A stretch of DNA of 64,000 nucleotides from Lachnospiraceae bacterium (lineage in GTDB: Bacteria; Bacillota; Clostridia; Lachnospirales; Lachnospiraceae): NCBI GenBank assembly GCA_017556805.1, contig JAFYMC010000035.1:151641-215640 (forward strand), written 5' to 3'. Position numbers and translations under genes: made by a program. Positions 52,030-60,403 of this stretch are shown piece after piece; the first letter of the stretch is position 1; every line of letters begins with the position of its first letter. The notes below the pieces were generated by a model, which saw nothing but the letters and a program-made list of their open reading frames with translations, was not told the origin of the DNA and searched no databases.

Positions 52030-52803
52030 TTACGCTTTCCGGTAAAAGAAAGAACGATAGGTTTTATATCCCAGCTGTGCCGGCTGTATAATCTGCTCTG
52101 TAGAGCCTACAAACAAGAAGCCTTCCGGGCGCAGAGACGCATTGAATTTCTTATAAATATCTACCTTTGCCTCTTCCGTAAAATAAATCAACACATTTCG
52201 GCAAACAATCAAATCACAGGCCGTCGGATAAGGATCCTTTAACAGATTGTGCTCTTTAAACTCCACACATTTCTTTACATCCGCGTTAATCTGATAATTA
52301 TGCTCATTTACCTGGGTAAAATACTTCTTCAAAAAACCCTGCGGAAGTCCTTTTAAACTCTTATCGTTATAAAGTCCCATACGGGCTTTATCAAGCACCT
52401 GCTTATCAATGTCCGTAGCAATAATATGTATCTGAGAGAGAGGGAGAAACTGATTTAACATCATTACCAGAGAATACGGTTCATCTCCTGTGGAGCAAGC
52501 CGCACTCCAGATTTTCGGTGACTTTGTCTTTTCAAAAATCACCGGTACAATTTCCTTCTCTAAAACTTTCCATAATTCCGGGTTTCGATAAAACTCCGAT
52601 ACGTTAATGGTAAGGTAATTGACAAATTCGTCAAACCGCTCCTTGTCATTCTTTAGCAACTGTACGTATGCGGAATAAGTAGTCACTTTATGCTTTGCAA
52701 TCAAAGCATCGATTCTGCGCTTCATCTGGCGCTCTTTGTACGCATTTAAGTCGATTTTTGTCAGTTGAAATACATCCTTTTTAAACTGTTCGTAATTATC
52801 CAT
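52030..52803 (-). CDS. cheR: CheR-type protein-glutamate methyltransferase
   Basis: Methylates chemoreceptor glutamates with S-adenosylmethionine for adaptation. The 257-residue protein has the helical N domain (FKKDVFQLTKIDLNAYKERQ with MKRRID), then the SAM-binding core WSAACSTGDEPYSLVMML (about 112), IIATDIDKQVLDKARMG, and CDLIVCRNVLIYFTEEAKV (about 200), ending GFLFVGSTEQI. The start at 52803 has GGAGGTG ahead. No other chemotaxis gene adjoins it, so it is an orphan cheR, but it implies a motile cell. Two hairpins stand in its leader. Confidence 0.93.
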   Translation of the reverse strand: MDNYEQFKKDVFQLTKIDLNAYKERQMKRRIDALIAKHKVTTYSAYVQLLKNDKERFDEFVNYLTINVSEFYRNPELWKVLEKEIVPVIFEKTKSPKIWSAACSTGDEPYSLVMMLNQFLPLSQIHIIATDIDKQVLDKARMGLYNDKSLKGLPQGFLKKYFTQVNEHNYQINADVKKCVEFKEHNLLKDPYPTACDLIVCRNVLIYFTEEAKVDIYKKFNASLRPEGFLFVGSTEQIIQPAQLGYKTYRSFFYRKA

Positions 52804-52833
52804 CCGTACACCTCCATGCGATTTGTTTTGTCC

Positions 52834-52893
52834 CCGTATATCCACGTCCGGATATACGGAACGCCCCGACTCCCTGCGGCAATCGAGGCGTTC
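52834..52893 (-). other. two adjacent hairpins between ispH/rpsA and cheR
   Basis: CCGTATATCC pairs perfectly with GGATATACGG (52834-52843 with 52850-52859). GAACGCC pairs with GGCGTTC (52859-52865 with 52887-52893) and is extended by CCGA/TCG. On the minus strand the larger one comes first. No clear T-run follows either, so they may set mRNA stability or partial termination rather than full stop. Confidence 0.5.
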
Positions 52894-52912
52894 TTATTTC
52901 TCTTACGAGATA

Positions 52913-54856
52913 TTATTCTGCGTCAGCAGCTTCCTCAGCTTCTGCTACTTCTTCTGCTGCTTCTTCCTCAACCGGAGCAAGCAAAGCCTTTACGCTTAAG
53001 CTGATCTTCTTGTCGTCAAGATTGAAATCAACAATCTTAGCCTCGATTTCCTGACCAACCTTTAATACGTCAGCCGGCTTCTCGATGTGCTCTCTTGCAA
53101 TCTGAGAAACGTGAAGCAAAGCATCTACGCCCGGAACAAGCTCTACGAATGCACCGAAATCGGTCATTCTTGCTACCTTACCGGTAACTACGTTGCCTAC
53201 TGCGAACTTCTCTTCTGCATCAGCCCACGGATTCTGATCCGGGAACTTCATGGAAAGAGCAACCTTCTCGCCCTGGATATCCTTAATGAAAGCCTTCACG
53301 GTATCGCCAACCTTGAATACCTTCTTCGGGCTCTCGATTCTGCCCCAGGACATCTCGGAAATGTGAAGTAAACCGTCTACGCCGCCAAGATCGATGAAAG
53401 CACCGAACTCGGTTACGTTCTTAACCTTGCCTTCTACTACGTCGCCGATCTGGATTCTTGCGAAAAGCTCCTTCTGAAGCTCTGCCTTCTTAGCAACGAG
53501 TAACTGCTTACGGTCACCGATAATTCTTCTTCTGCGCGGATTGAACTCGCTGATTACGAACTCAATCTCCTGATCCTTGTACTTGCTTAAATCCTTCTCA
53601 TAAGTGTCGGATACAAGGCTTGCCGGAATGAAAATTCTAGCCTCATCGATTACAACGCTTAAGCCGCCTTCCAAAACAGCAGAAACGGTTGCCGTGAGAA
53701 CTTCCTTGTTGTTGAATGCTTCTTCAAGCTTCTTGTTGCCCTTCTCTGCAGCAAGTCTCTTGTAGGTAAGGAGAACCTGACCCTCTCCGTCGTTTACCTT
53801 AAGAACCTTAGCCTGCATGGTGTCACCTTCCTTAACCAGAGTGGTTAAGTCCACATTCGGAGTGTTGGTGTATTCGCTTCTGGTAATGATACCGTCAGCC
53901 TTATAGCCTATGTTCAAGACGATCTCGTCTTCTTTAACGCGAATCACAGTGCCCTCGACTACCTCTCCGTTGTGTATTGTCTTTAAAGACTCCTCCAATA
54001 ATTGGTCAAAACTCATTTCAGACATGATTTTCTGAACCTCCTTGATAATATTATTTGGGGTGGAAGCCCCCGCTGTAATACCTACGCAACGAAAAGATTT
54101 AAACTGACTTAAATCCAGGTCATCGAGTTTCTGTATATAGTAAGTATTTCCACATGCGTTCTTTGCGATTTCATACAACTTCTTTGTGTTGGAACTTTGC
54201 TTTCCGCCGATCACGATCATCGCCTCCGACATAGACGCCAAACGTGCCGCTTCCGACTGTCGTTCTTCCGTTGCATTGCATATCGTATTCAGAACAATTA
54301 TATCATACCGCTTTTTTTCAAAAATTTCAACTAATTCTTGAAATTTCTTGTAATTAAATGTCGTTTGCGCTACGATACATAGCTTTTCCGTCTCCGGAAT
54401 GTTCATTTTTTCTAATTTTTCCACAGAATCTACAATAAATACCGTTCCTGTCGCCCATCCCTTGATGCCGATGACCTCCGGATGGGTCTCATCGCCGATA
54501 ATGACGATACTGCGGCCGGCTCTGCTCTGTTCCTCCGCAATCTTATGAATTTTCTTTACGAAAGGACAGGTGGCATCCACCACTTCAAAACCGAGGGATT
54601 GCATTTTTTCCTGTTCCTCCCGCGTCACACCGTGAGAACGTATTACTATTGTACCCTTTTCCACGGTTTCCCATGCATCCTCCGGATACAAAATGCAAAC
54701 ACCTTTTTCTTCAAAATCCCGCACTACTTCTTCGTTATGAATAATCGGTCCGTAGGTGTATACCTTCTTCCCCTGTTTGATCTGTTCTTCTACCAGTTCC
54801 ACAGCCCGTTTCACACCGAAACAGAACCCGGCAGTCTTCGCAACATTAATTTCCAT
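52913..54856 (-). CDS. ispH: 4-hydroxy-3-methylbut-2-enyl diphosphate reductase fused to ribosomal protein S1
   Basis: A 647-residue two-part protein. Residues 1-280 are IspH, the last MEP-pathway enzyme, with cluster Cys at 12 (GFCFGVKRAVEL), about 95 (DATCPFVKKIH) and about 192 (NTICNATEERQ). From about 297 four S1 RNA-binding domains follow: GEVVEGTVIRVKEDEIVLNI, LTATVSAVLEGGLSVVIDEA, GDVVEGKVKNVTEFGAFIDL and GNVVTGKVARMTDFGAFVEL. An acidic Glu/Ala tail ends it. The fusion is known in Clostridia and likely replaces separate ispH and rpsA. It follows cmk, the usual neighbour of rpsA. Confidence 0.97.
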   Translation of the reverse strand: MEINVAKTAGFCFGVKRAVELVEEQIKQGKKVYTYGPIIHNEEVVRDFEEKGVCILYPEDAWETVEKGTIVIRSHGVTREEQEKMQSLGFEVVDATCPFVKKIHKIAEEQSRAGRSIVIIGDETHPEVIGIKGWATGTVFIVDSVEKLEKMNIPETEKLCIVAQTTFNYKKFQELVEIFEKKRYDIIVLNTICNATEERQSEAARLASMSEAMIVIGGKQSSNTKKLYEIAKNACGNTYYIQKLDDLDLSQFKSFRCVGITAGASTPNNIIKEVQKIMSEMSFDQLLEESLKTIHNGEVVEGTVIRVKEDEIVLNIGYKADGIITRSEYTNTPNVDLTTLVKEGDTMQAKVLKVNDGEGQVLLTYKRLAAEKGNKKLEEAFNNKEVLTATVSAVLEGGLSVVIDEARIFIPASLVSDTYEKDLSKYKDQEIEFVISEFNPRRRRIIGDRKQLLVAKKAELQKELFARIQIGDVVEGKVKNVTEFGAFIDLGGVDGLLHISEMSWGRIESPKKVFKVGDTVKAFIKDIQGEKVALSMKFPDQNPWADAEEKFAVGNVVTGKVARMTDFGAFVELVPGVDALLHVSQIAREHIEKPADVLKVGQEIEAKIVDFNLDDKKISLSVKALLAPVEEEAAEEVAEAEEAADAE

Positions 54857-54891
54857 ATCTATTTCCCGCCTTTTCGGAATCCGATTCCGTT

Positions 54892-55563
54892 TTACTCCTG
54901 TGCCTCCTTACACATTTCATAGAGTTTTTGCACATTTTCTTCTATGGTCATGTAGGAATTATCAAAATACACCGCATCCTCCGCCTGCACAAGCGGTGCA
55001 AAGTCACGGTGGGAATCACGATAATCGCGCTCTCTGATATTTTCTTCGATTTCCGCAAGACTGCACTCCACACCTTTTGCAATCTGCTCATCAAAACGGC
55101 GCTTTGCACGTACTTCTACGCTGGCGGTCAAAAATACCTTTACATTGGCATCCGGCAAAACATAGGAGCCGATATCCCTGCCGTCCATCACTACATTTTC
55201 CTGCTTTGCCAGCTGACGCTGCAGTTCCACCATCTTCAAACGTACCTTTTTATTTACGGAAGATACGCTGGTCATATGACTCACCTGTTCCGTACGGATC
55301 AAACCGTTTACATTCTCTCCGTTTAACAGCACAACCTGCTCCCCGTTCTGATGTGTAATCGTTACATCCGCCGTATCGCAGGCAGCTTCCATTGCCGCAA
55401 AATCATCCTCCGCAATCCCGTTACGGATAAAATGAAGAGCCATGGCACGGTACATCGCCCCCGTATCCACATAAATATACCCTAACTTTGCCGCAAGCTT
55501 CTTTGCCACCGTACTCTTTCCGGCTCCTGCCGGTCCATCAAGCGCAATACTGAAATATCCCAT
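54892..55563 (-). CDS. cmk: cytidylate kinase
   Basis: Phosphorylates CMP and dCMP. The 223-residue protein opens with IALDGPAGAGKSTVAKKLAA and has YVDTGAMYRAMALH, VVMDGRDIGSYVLPDANVKV and RDYRDSHRDFAPLVQA, the CMP-binding and lid motifs. It precedes the ispH-rpsA fusion, a standard cmk-rpsA pairing. Confidence 0.97.
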   Translation of the reverse strand: MGYFSIALDGPAGAGKSTVAKKLAAKLGYIYVDTGAMYRAMALHFIRNGIAEDDFAAMEAACDTADVTITHQNGEQVVLLNGENVNGLIRTEQVSHMTSVSSVNKKVRLKMVELQRQLAKQENVVMDGRDIGSYVLPDANVKVFLTASVEVRAKRRFDEQIAKGVECSLAEIEENIRERDYRDSHRDFAPLVQAEDAVYFDNSYMTIEENVQKLYEMCKEAQE

Positions 55564-55627
55564 GATTCATCCTTCCCGTGCTGAAAGCACTCTGATTTTC
55601 TTATTGTAAAACTTATGTTTTCGGAAT

Positions 55628-56866
55628 CTATACTTCCTCTGCCGCACACATTCCGGCCAAATATCCCGTAGACCAGGCAATCTGCAGGTTATATCCGCCG
55701 GTGAGGGCATCCACATCCAGTACCTCTCCCGCAAAATACAATCCGACCATAAGCTTTGATTCCATCGTGGACGGATTCACTTCCTTTACAGAAACACCGC
55801 CCTTTGTAATCACTGCCTCATTAAAACCGCCTGTCTTTTTTATATGCAGTTCCATACCCTTTAATACATCCACAAGCGTGGCACGTTCCTGCTTTGTCAC
55901 GGAATTGACCTGCTTTTCCTCCGGAATCCCGCATAACCCGATTATAACCCGAATCAGCCTTTGTGGCAACAGTTTATCGAGGGCATTCCGGAACTGTTTG
56001 TTCTTTGCCTCTTCAAAATCCCTTAAAATACGCGCATCCAGCTCCTCCTTTGACAGAGCCGGCTTCAAATCCAGAGAAACCGTAATTTCGCCCCGTTCGA
56101 ACTTATCCGTCACAACGGCACTGGCCGAGAGCACCAGCGGTCCGCTGATACCGTCCGCGGTAAACAACAACTCTCCGAAACCGTCATATAATACCTTTTT
56201 CCCTTGCATTGCCTTTAAGGACACATTCTTTAAGGAAAGGCCTTCCAGCTCTTTAGCAAAAGGCTCCGCAATCTTTAAAGCCACTAACGACGGATAACAA
56301 TCCGTTACCTTATGTCCGCACAGCTTTGCAAAGGTATACCCATCTCCCGTGGACCCCGTAGACGCATAGGAAAGACCGCCGGTCGCCACAATACAGGCAT
56401 CACAGGAAAGGCGTTCTCCGTTTTGCAGTTCTACACCGGTCACACAGCCGTCGGTTACGCACACCTTATTTACCGTGGCATGGAACCTTACCGTCACTCC
56501 CGCCTGCTTTAACCGTTTCGCCAGACCGTTAATGATATCCGAGGACTTGTCGGAAACCGGGAATACCCGCTCGCCCCGTTCCACCTTCAGGGGAACGCCG
56601 CTTTCCTCAAAGAAGTCCATGGTCTGTACATTGGTAAAGGCGTACATGGCACTGTATAAAAAGCGGGAATTTGTCACCACATTTTTAAAGAGTTCCTCGG
56701 TATCGCAGGCATTGGATACATTACATCTGCCCTTTCCCGTAATATAAATCTTTTTCCCGAGCTTTTCGTTTTTCTCCAACAAAAGGACATCCGCGCCCGC
56801 TTCCGCCGCCGTAATCGCAGCCATCATACCGGCGGCGCCTCCGCCGATGACAATTATTCGTTTCAT
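55628..56866 (-). CDS. NAD(P)/FAD-dependent oxidoreductase (YhiN/HI0933-BaiN family)
   Basis: A 412-residue flavoprotein. The FAD loop IVIGGGAAGMMAAITAAEAG at the N-terminus and GKGRCNVSNACDTEELF (about 43) are the family signature, with IVATGGLSYASTGSTGDGY in the middle and a closing GYNLQIAWSTGYLAG. In some gut clostridia relatives (BaiN) reduce bile acids; others are of unknown function. No other bai genes are near, so no bile-acid role is claimed. It precedes cmk by 64 bases. Confidence 0.9.
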   Translation of the reverse strand: MKRIIVIGGGAAGMMAAITAAEAGADVLLLEKNEKLGKKIYITGKGRCNVSNACDTEELFKNVVTNSRFLYSAMYAFTNVQTMDFFEESGVPLKVERGERVFPVSDKSSDIINGLAKRLKQAGVTVRFHATVNKVCVTDGCVTGVELQNGERLSCDACIVATGGLSYASTGSTGDGYTFAKLCGHKVTDCYPSLVALKIAEPFAKELEGLSLKNVSLKAMQGKKVLYDGFGELLFTADGISGPLVLSASAVVTDKFERGEITVSLDLKPALSKEELDARILRDFEEAKNKQFRNALDKLLPQRLIRVIIGLCGIPEEKQVNSVTKQERATLVDVLKGMELHIKKTGGFNEAVITKGGVSVKEVNPSTMESKLMVGLYFAGEVLDVDALTGGYNLQIAWSTGYLAGMCAAEEV

Positions 56867-56901
56867 GCCTACTCCTTGTATTCTTGTATTTTAAACAGAT
56901 A

Positions 56902-56924
56902 GGCTGCCGCAAAAAGCGACAGCC
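56902..56924 (-). terminator. hairpin after the GerMN lipoprotein gene, repeat of the 27.8 kb tip
   Basis: A 9-bp stem GGCTGTCGC-TTTTT-GCGGCAGCC (one G-U) on the minus strand, 12 bases after the stop, followed by TATCTGTTTAAAA. The same core forms both tips of the element at 27450-27824. Confidence 0.6.
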
Positions 56925-56936
56925 TGATAACCTTCT

Positions 56937-57488
56937 TTATCGACGTAAATAAATTTCGTCCTTGGAAAATTCAAAATGACCGGACGCGTAATCTCCGCCG
57001 TCTACGGAAAACGAAACGCCGTTACAGCCTTTTACATTATCCAAAAGACTTTGTCCGAAGGCATCTAATATCAACCCTTCGATGGAAGCCCCTACCTGAC
57101 TGACCGGCGGGGAAGTTGCTTCAAAATCCACGACAACTACCGTTCCGTTTATTGTAACCTGATTCACCGTGACATAAATGGCATTATCCGCCAAAGCATC
57201 TATTACCGCCTCGCACACAATCTGCTCTGTAATTTCCTCTTCTTCACCAATCAACGCAGTAACGGCCGTCAATTCGGTAAAATCACCGCTAATCGTGTAA
57301 ATCGGCAACTCCGTCGTCCCGGAAGGTGCTACGGTAAGCGGCACATCCGTCGGTAACGGTGTCATGGTCAGATTATGTACCGGTGTCGGTGTCGGCTGCG
57401 TAATTTCCTCTTTCGGAGGCTTCTTACATCCGGACACGATGCAAAGAACAAGCATACAACTTACGATAATTCCGATTTTTCCTCGCAT
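56937..57488 (-). CDS. GerMN-type lipoprotein
   Basis: An exported lipoprotein of 183 residues. The start at 57488 has AAAGGAG ahead; a longer frame has none. The lipobox VSGC places Cys at 21. A Pro/Thr linker (about 25-60) leads to a domain at about 80-170 (IYVTVNQVTINGTVVVVDFE, QSLLDNVKGCNGVSFSVDGG) that resembles the GerMN (sporulation/spore germination) fold. The fit is partial. The function is unknown; many such proteins sit at the cell surface and not in spores. Confidence 0.65.
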   Translation of the reverse strand: MRGKIGIIVSCMLVLCIVSGCKKPPKEEITQPTPTPVHNLTMTPLPTDVPLTVAPSGTTELPIYTISGDFTELTAVTALIGEEEEITEQIVCEAVIDALADNAIYVTVNQVTINGTVVVVDFEATSPPVSQVGASIEGLILDAFGQSLLDNVKGCNGVSFSVDGGDYASGHFEFSKDEIYLRR

Positions 57489-57615
57489 AAGGGCTCCTTT
57501 CTTCTGATTTCTTCCTATCCCGAAATGTTCCCCTCTACCTATCCTCGAACCTACCATAACAGCCAAGTATGTCATTTTCATGTTAAAACGTTTAAAGATT
57601 CATTAAATCTATGAA

Positions 57616-58155
57616 TTATTTTGTTTCTTTTAACACATTTTTGTTTTTCCAGATGTATTCGATCAAAGAAACCACCGTAAGCACCAGCGATAACCAGATA
57701 AACACCTGCTCTACCACTTCAATCCAACCGAACGGCAGCTGCACAATTAAAAGAATACAGGTTATCATCTGGGCGATTGTCTTAAACTTGCCCCAGTAGC
57801 TGGCAGCAATGACCACACCGTTATCGGAGGCAATCAAACGGAAACCGCTGATAATAAACTCTCTGGAAATGATTACAATGACCATCCATGCCGGCATATA
57901 GGAAAGCTCCACAAAACAAATGAGGGCGGAACAAACCAAAAGCTTATCAGCTAACGGATCCATAAACTTTCCGAAGTTGGTAACAAGATTGTGCTTTCTT
58001 GCAATATGTCCATCCAATGCATCGGATGCACAGGCAATGGCAAACACCGCCGTCGCGATATAGTTCGCGTAAGGAATCCCCGGCACCAGCATAAACACCA
58101 GAAATACCGGAATCATACATACACGGAAAATCGTAATTTTATTCGGTAAATTCAT
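57616..58155 (-). CDS. pgsA: CDP-diacylglycerol-glycerol-3-phosphate 3-phosphatidyltransferase
   Basis: Makes phosphatidylglycerol phosphate from the CdsA product. The 179-residue protein has several membrane helices and the complete CDP-alcohol signature D-G-x2-A-R-x8-G-x3-D-x3-D as ALDGHIARKHNLV then TNFGKFMDPLADK. It follows rimO by nine bases; rimO-pgsA(-recA) is a common Firmicute cluster, here without recA, which is 20 kb away. Confidence 0.95.
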   Translation of the reverse strand: MNLPNKITIFRVCMIPVFLVFMLVPGIPYANYIATAVFAIACASDALDGHIARKHNLVTNFGKFMDPLADKLLVCSALICFVELSYMPAWMVIVIISREFIISGFRLIASDNGVVIAASYWGKFKTIAQMITCILLIVQLPFGWIEVVEQVFIWLSLVLTVVSLIEYIWKNKNVLKETK

Positions 58156-58164
58156 AACATCCTC

Positions 58165-59511
58165 CTAGATTATCTTTTTCTTTTCGGTATTGACTCCTAC
58201 CAAGTCATATCCCTTTGCTCCGGTCACCTTTACCTTCACAAATTCGCCGGATTCATAATGCTCTCCCGATTCTACAAACAAATAGCCGTCGATATTCGGT
58301 GCATCCATATAGGTACGGGCCAGATATACGTTCTCCTGTGGCATTTTTCCTTCAATGAGCGCCTGATACCGTTTACCGATACGTCCCTCGGCATTTTCAA
58401 AGGCGATTCGCTGCTGAAGCTTCATAATTTCCTTCTGGCGACGACGTTTTTCCTTCGACGGTACCTGATTCTTCATCTTTGCGGCAGGAGTATTTTCTTC
58501 CTTGGAATAGGTAAATACCCCAAGACGGTCAAAACGTACTTCTTCCACAAAGGAAAGCAACTCCCGGTGCTCCTCCTCCATCTCTCCCGGGAACCCGGTA
58601 ATGAGCGATGTACGAAGCACAATTCCCGGCAAATTCCGGCGAAGCTTCTTGATAAGACGTACCAGCTCTTTCTTCGTGGTACGACGTCCCATTCGCTTCA
58701 ATACCGTATCGGACGCATGCTGAATCGGCAGGTCCAGATAACGGCAAATTTTCTTTTCTTCCTTCATGACCTGAATCAGCTCATCCGTAATTTCTTCCGG
58801 ATAACAGTACAGCAAACGTATCCATTCCGGACCTTCGATAGTACAAAGCTTACGAAGAAGCTCCGGCAACATCTTCTTGCCGTACAAATCCACACCGTAA
58901 AGTGTCGTCTCCTGGGCTACCAGAATCAGCTCCTTCGCCCCATCCTTTGCCAACTGCTCTGCTTCGGCCAAGATACGCTCCATCGGTACACTGCGGTACT
59001 TTCCGCGAATGGACGGAATGACGCAGTAGGTACAGAATTTCTCACAGCCGTCCGCAATCTTTAAATAAGCCGTGTAACCACAGGTGGTATTGACACGCTT
59101 CGTCTCTGGAAGCGGCAAATACGTCAGTTCCTTATATACCTGTGATGTCTCTCCTGCTTCCGCTTTGTTCATTGCCATAACAATCTCGTCAAAGGAAGCG
59201 GTACCGAGAATCGCGTCCACCTCCGGGATAGACTCGATAATCTCACTGCGGTAACGCTCCGCAAGACAACCCGTCACGATAAGAACACGACAACGGCCGT
59301 TCTCTTCGTCCTTATAAGATGCAGCCTCCAGAATCGTCTCTATACTCTCTTCCTTTGCATCATGAATAAAACAACAGGTATTGATAACAATGGCTTCCGC
59401 CTCGGCCTCGTCCTCCGTCAGCGTATGTCCCGCATCCCGAAGAAGTCCTAACATATATTCACTGTCTACCAGGTTCTTATCACAGCCCAGTGAAACAAAA
59501 TAAACTTGCAT
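58165..59511 (-). CDS. rimO: ribosomal protein S12 methylthiotransferase RimO
   Basis: A radical-SAM enzyme that adds a methylthio group to an Asp of ribosomal protein S12. The 448 residues have the N-terminal MTTase domain with cluster Cys in SLGCDKNLVDSEYM (about 9), NTCCFIHDAKEES (about 45) and GCLAERY (about 81), the radical-SAM motif CEKFCTYC (about 150), and a C-terminal TRAM domain (about 378-444). The start at 59511 has GAGGG ahead. Confidence 0.96.
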   Translation of the reverse strand: MQVYFVSLGCDKNLVDSEYMLGLLRDAGHTLTEDEAEAEAIVINTCCFIHDAKEESIETILEAASYKDEENGRCRVLIVTGCLAERYRSEIIESIPEVDAILGTASFDEIVMAMNKAEAGETSQVYKELTYLPLPETKRVNTTCGYTAYLKIADGCEKFCTYCVIPSIRGKYRSVPMERILAEAEQLAKDGAKELILVAQETTLYGVDLYGKKMLPELLRKLCTIEGPEWIRLLYCYPEEITDELIQVMKEEKKICRYLDLPIQHASDTVLKRMGRRTTKKELVRLIKKLRRNLPGIVLRTSLITGFPGEMEEEHRELLSFVEEVRFDRLGVFTYSKEENTPAAKMKNQVPSKEKRRRQKEIMKLQQRIAFENAEGRIGKRYQALIEGKMPQENVYLARTYMDAPNIDGYLFVESGEHYESGEFVKVKVTGAKGYDLVGVNTEKKKII

Positions 59512-59524
59512 AAAATCCCTCGTT

Positions 59525-60370
59525 CTACTTCTGTAGTTCAACACTTTCTACACAGTTCTTCATTAACATTGCGATGGTCATCGGACCTACACCGCCCGGA
59601 ACCGGGGTAATTGCACCCGCAATCGGCTCCACTTCAGCAAAATCCACATCACCGCAAAGCTTATTGTCTTCGCCTCTGTGAATACCTACATCGATAACGG
59701 TAGCGCCTTCCTTTACATAGTCTGCGGTTACAAACTTCGGCTTACCGATAGCAACAATAAGAATATCCGCACGCTTGGTAATCTCCTTTAAGTTCTTCGT
59801 TCTGGAATGACAAACGGTAACCGTTGCATTCTCACGAAGCATAAGCATGGACATCGGCTTACCTACAATGTTACTTCTGCCGAGAACCACGCACTCCTTA
59901 CCTTCCATTTCGATACCGGTACGCTTTAAAAGCTCGATAACACCTGCCGGCGTACAGGACACAAAGCCCTTTCTGCCGATGCTTAAGTTACCTACGTTTT
60001 CCGGATGGAAACCGTCTACGTCCTTAAGCGGAGAAATCGCCAGCAAAATCTCCTCCTCGTTAAAGTGCTTCGGAAGCGGAAGCTGTACCAAAATACCGTT
60101 CACATCTTCTCTCTTGTTTAAGTCTGCAATAATATCCAGAAGCTCCTGCTGAGTCGTCTCCTCGGTCAGTTCGTATGCCAAAGAACGCACGCCGATGTAC
60201 TCACATGCCTTCTTTTTATTTCCTACATACACGGAAGAAGCCGGGTCATTCCCCACCTGAATTACCGCTAAGGTAACCTCGGTACCCTCTGCCTTAAGAG
60301 CAGCCACCTTCTCCTTTAACTCATCCTTAATCTGTGTGGAAATTACCTTTCCGTCAATACGAATTGCCAT
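59525..60370 (-). CDS. folD: bifunctional methylenetetrahydrofolate dehydrogenase/cyclohydrolase
   Basis: Interconverts methylene-, methenyl- and formyl-tetrahydrofolate. The 281-residue protein has the catalytic YVGNKKKACEYIG Lys (about 54), VQLPLPKHFNEEEIL (about 97), PLKDVDGFHPENVG (about 117) and the NADP loop GRSNIVGKPMSMLML (about 164), closing with PVPGGVGPMTIAMLM. The start at 60370 has GGAGG ahead. It lies 13 bases before rimO. Confidence 0.97.
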   Translation of the reverse strand: MAIRIDGKVISTQIKDELKEKVAALKAEGTEVTLAVIQVGNDPASSVYVGNKKKACEYIGVRSLAYELTEETTQQELLDIIADLNKREDVNGILVQLPLPKHFNEEEILLAISPLKDVDGFHPENVGNLSIGRKGFVSCTPAGVIELLKRTGIEMEGKECVVLGRSNIVGKPMSMLMLRENATVTVCHSRTKNLKEITKRADILIVAIGKPKFVTADYVKEGATVIDVGIHRGEDNKLCGDVDFAEVEPIAGAITPVPGGVGPMTIAMLMKNCVESVELQK

Positions 60371-60403
60371 TCCTATATCCTCCATTCATTTTAATACATG
60401 TTT

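Noticed and set aside
55628-56866. Bile-acid (bai) function for the flavoprotein
   Set aside because: Motifs fit the whole YhiN/HI0933 family and no other bai gene is nearby.
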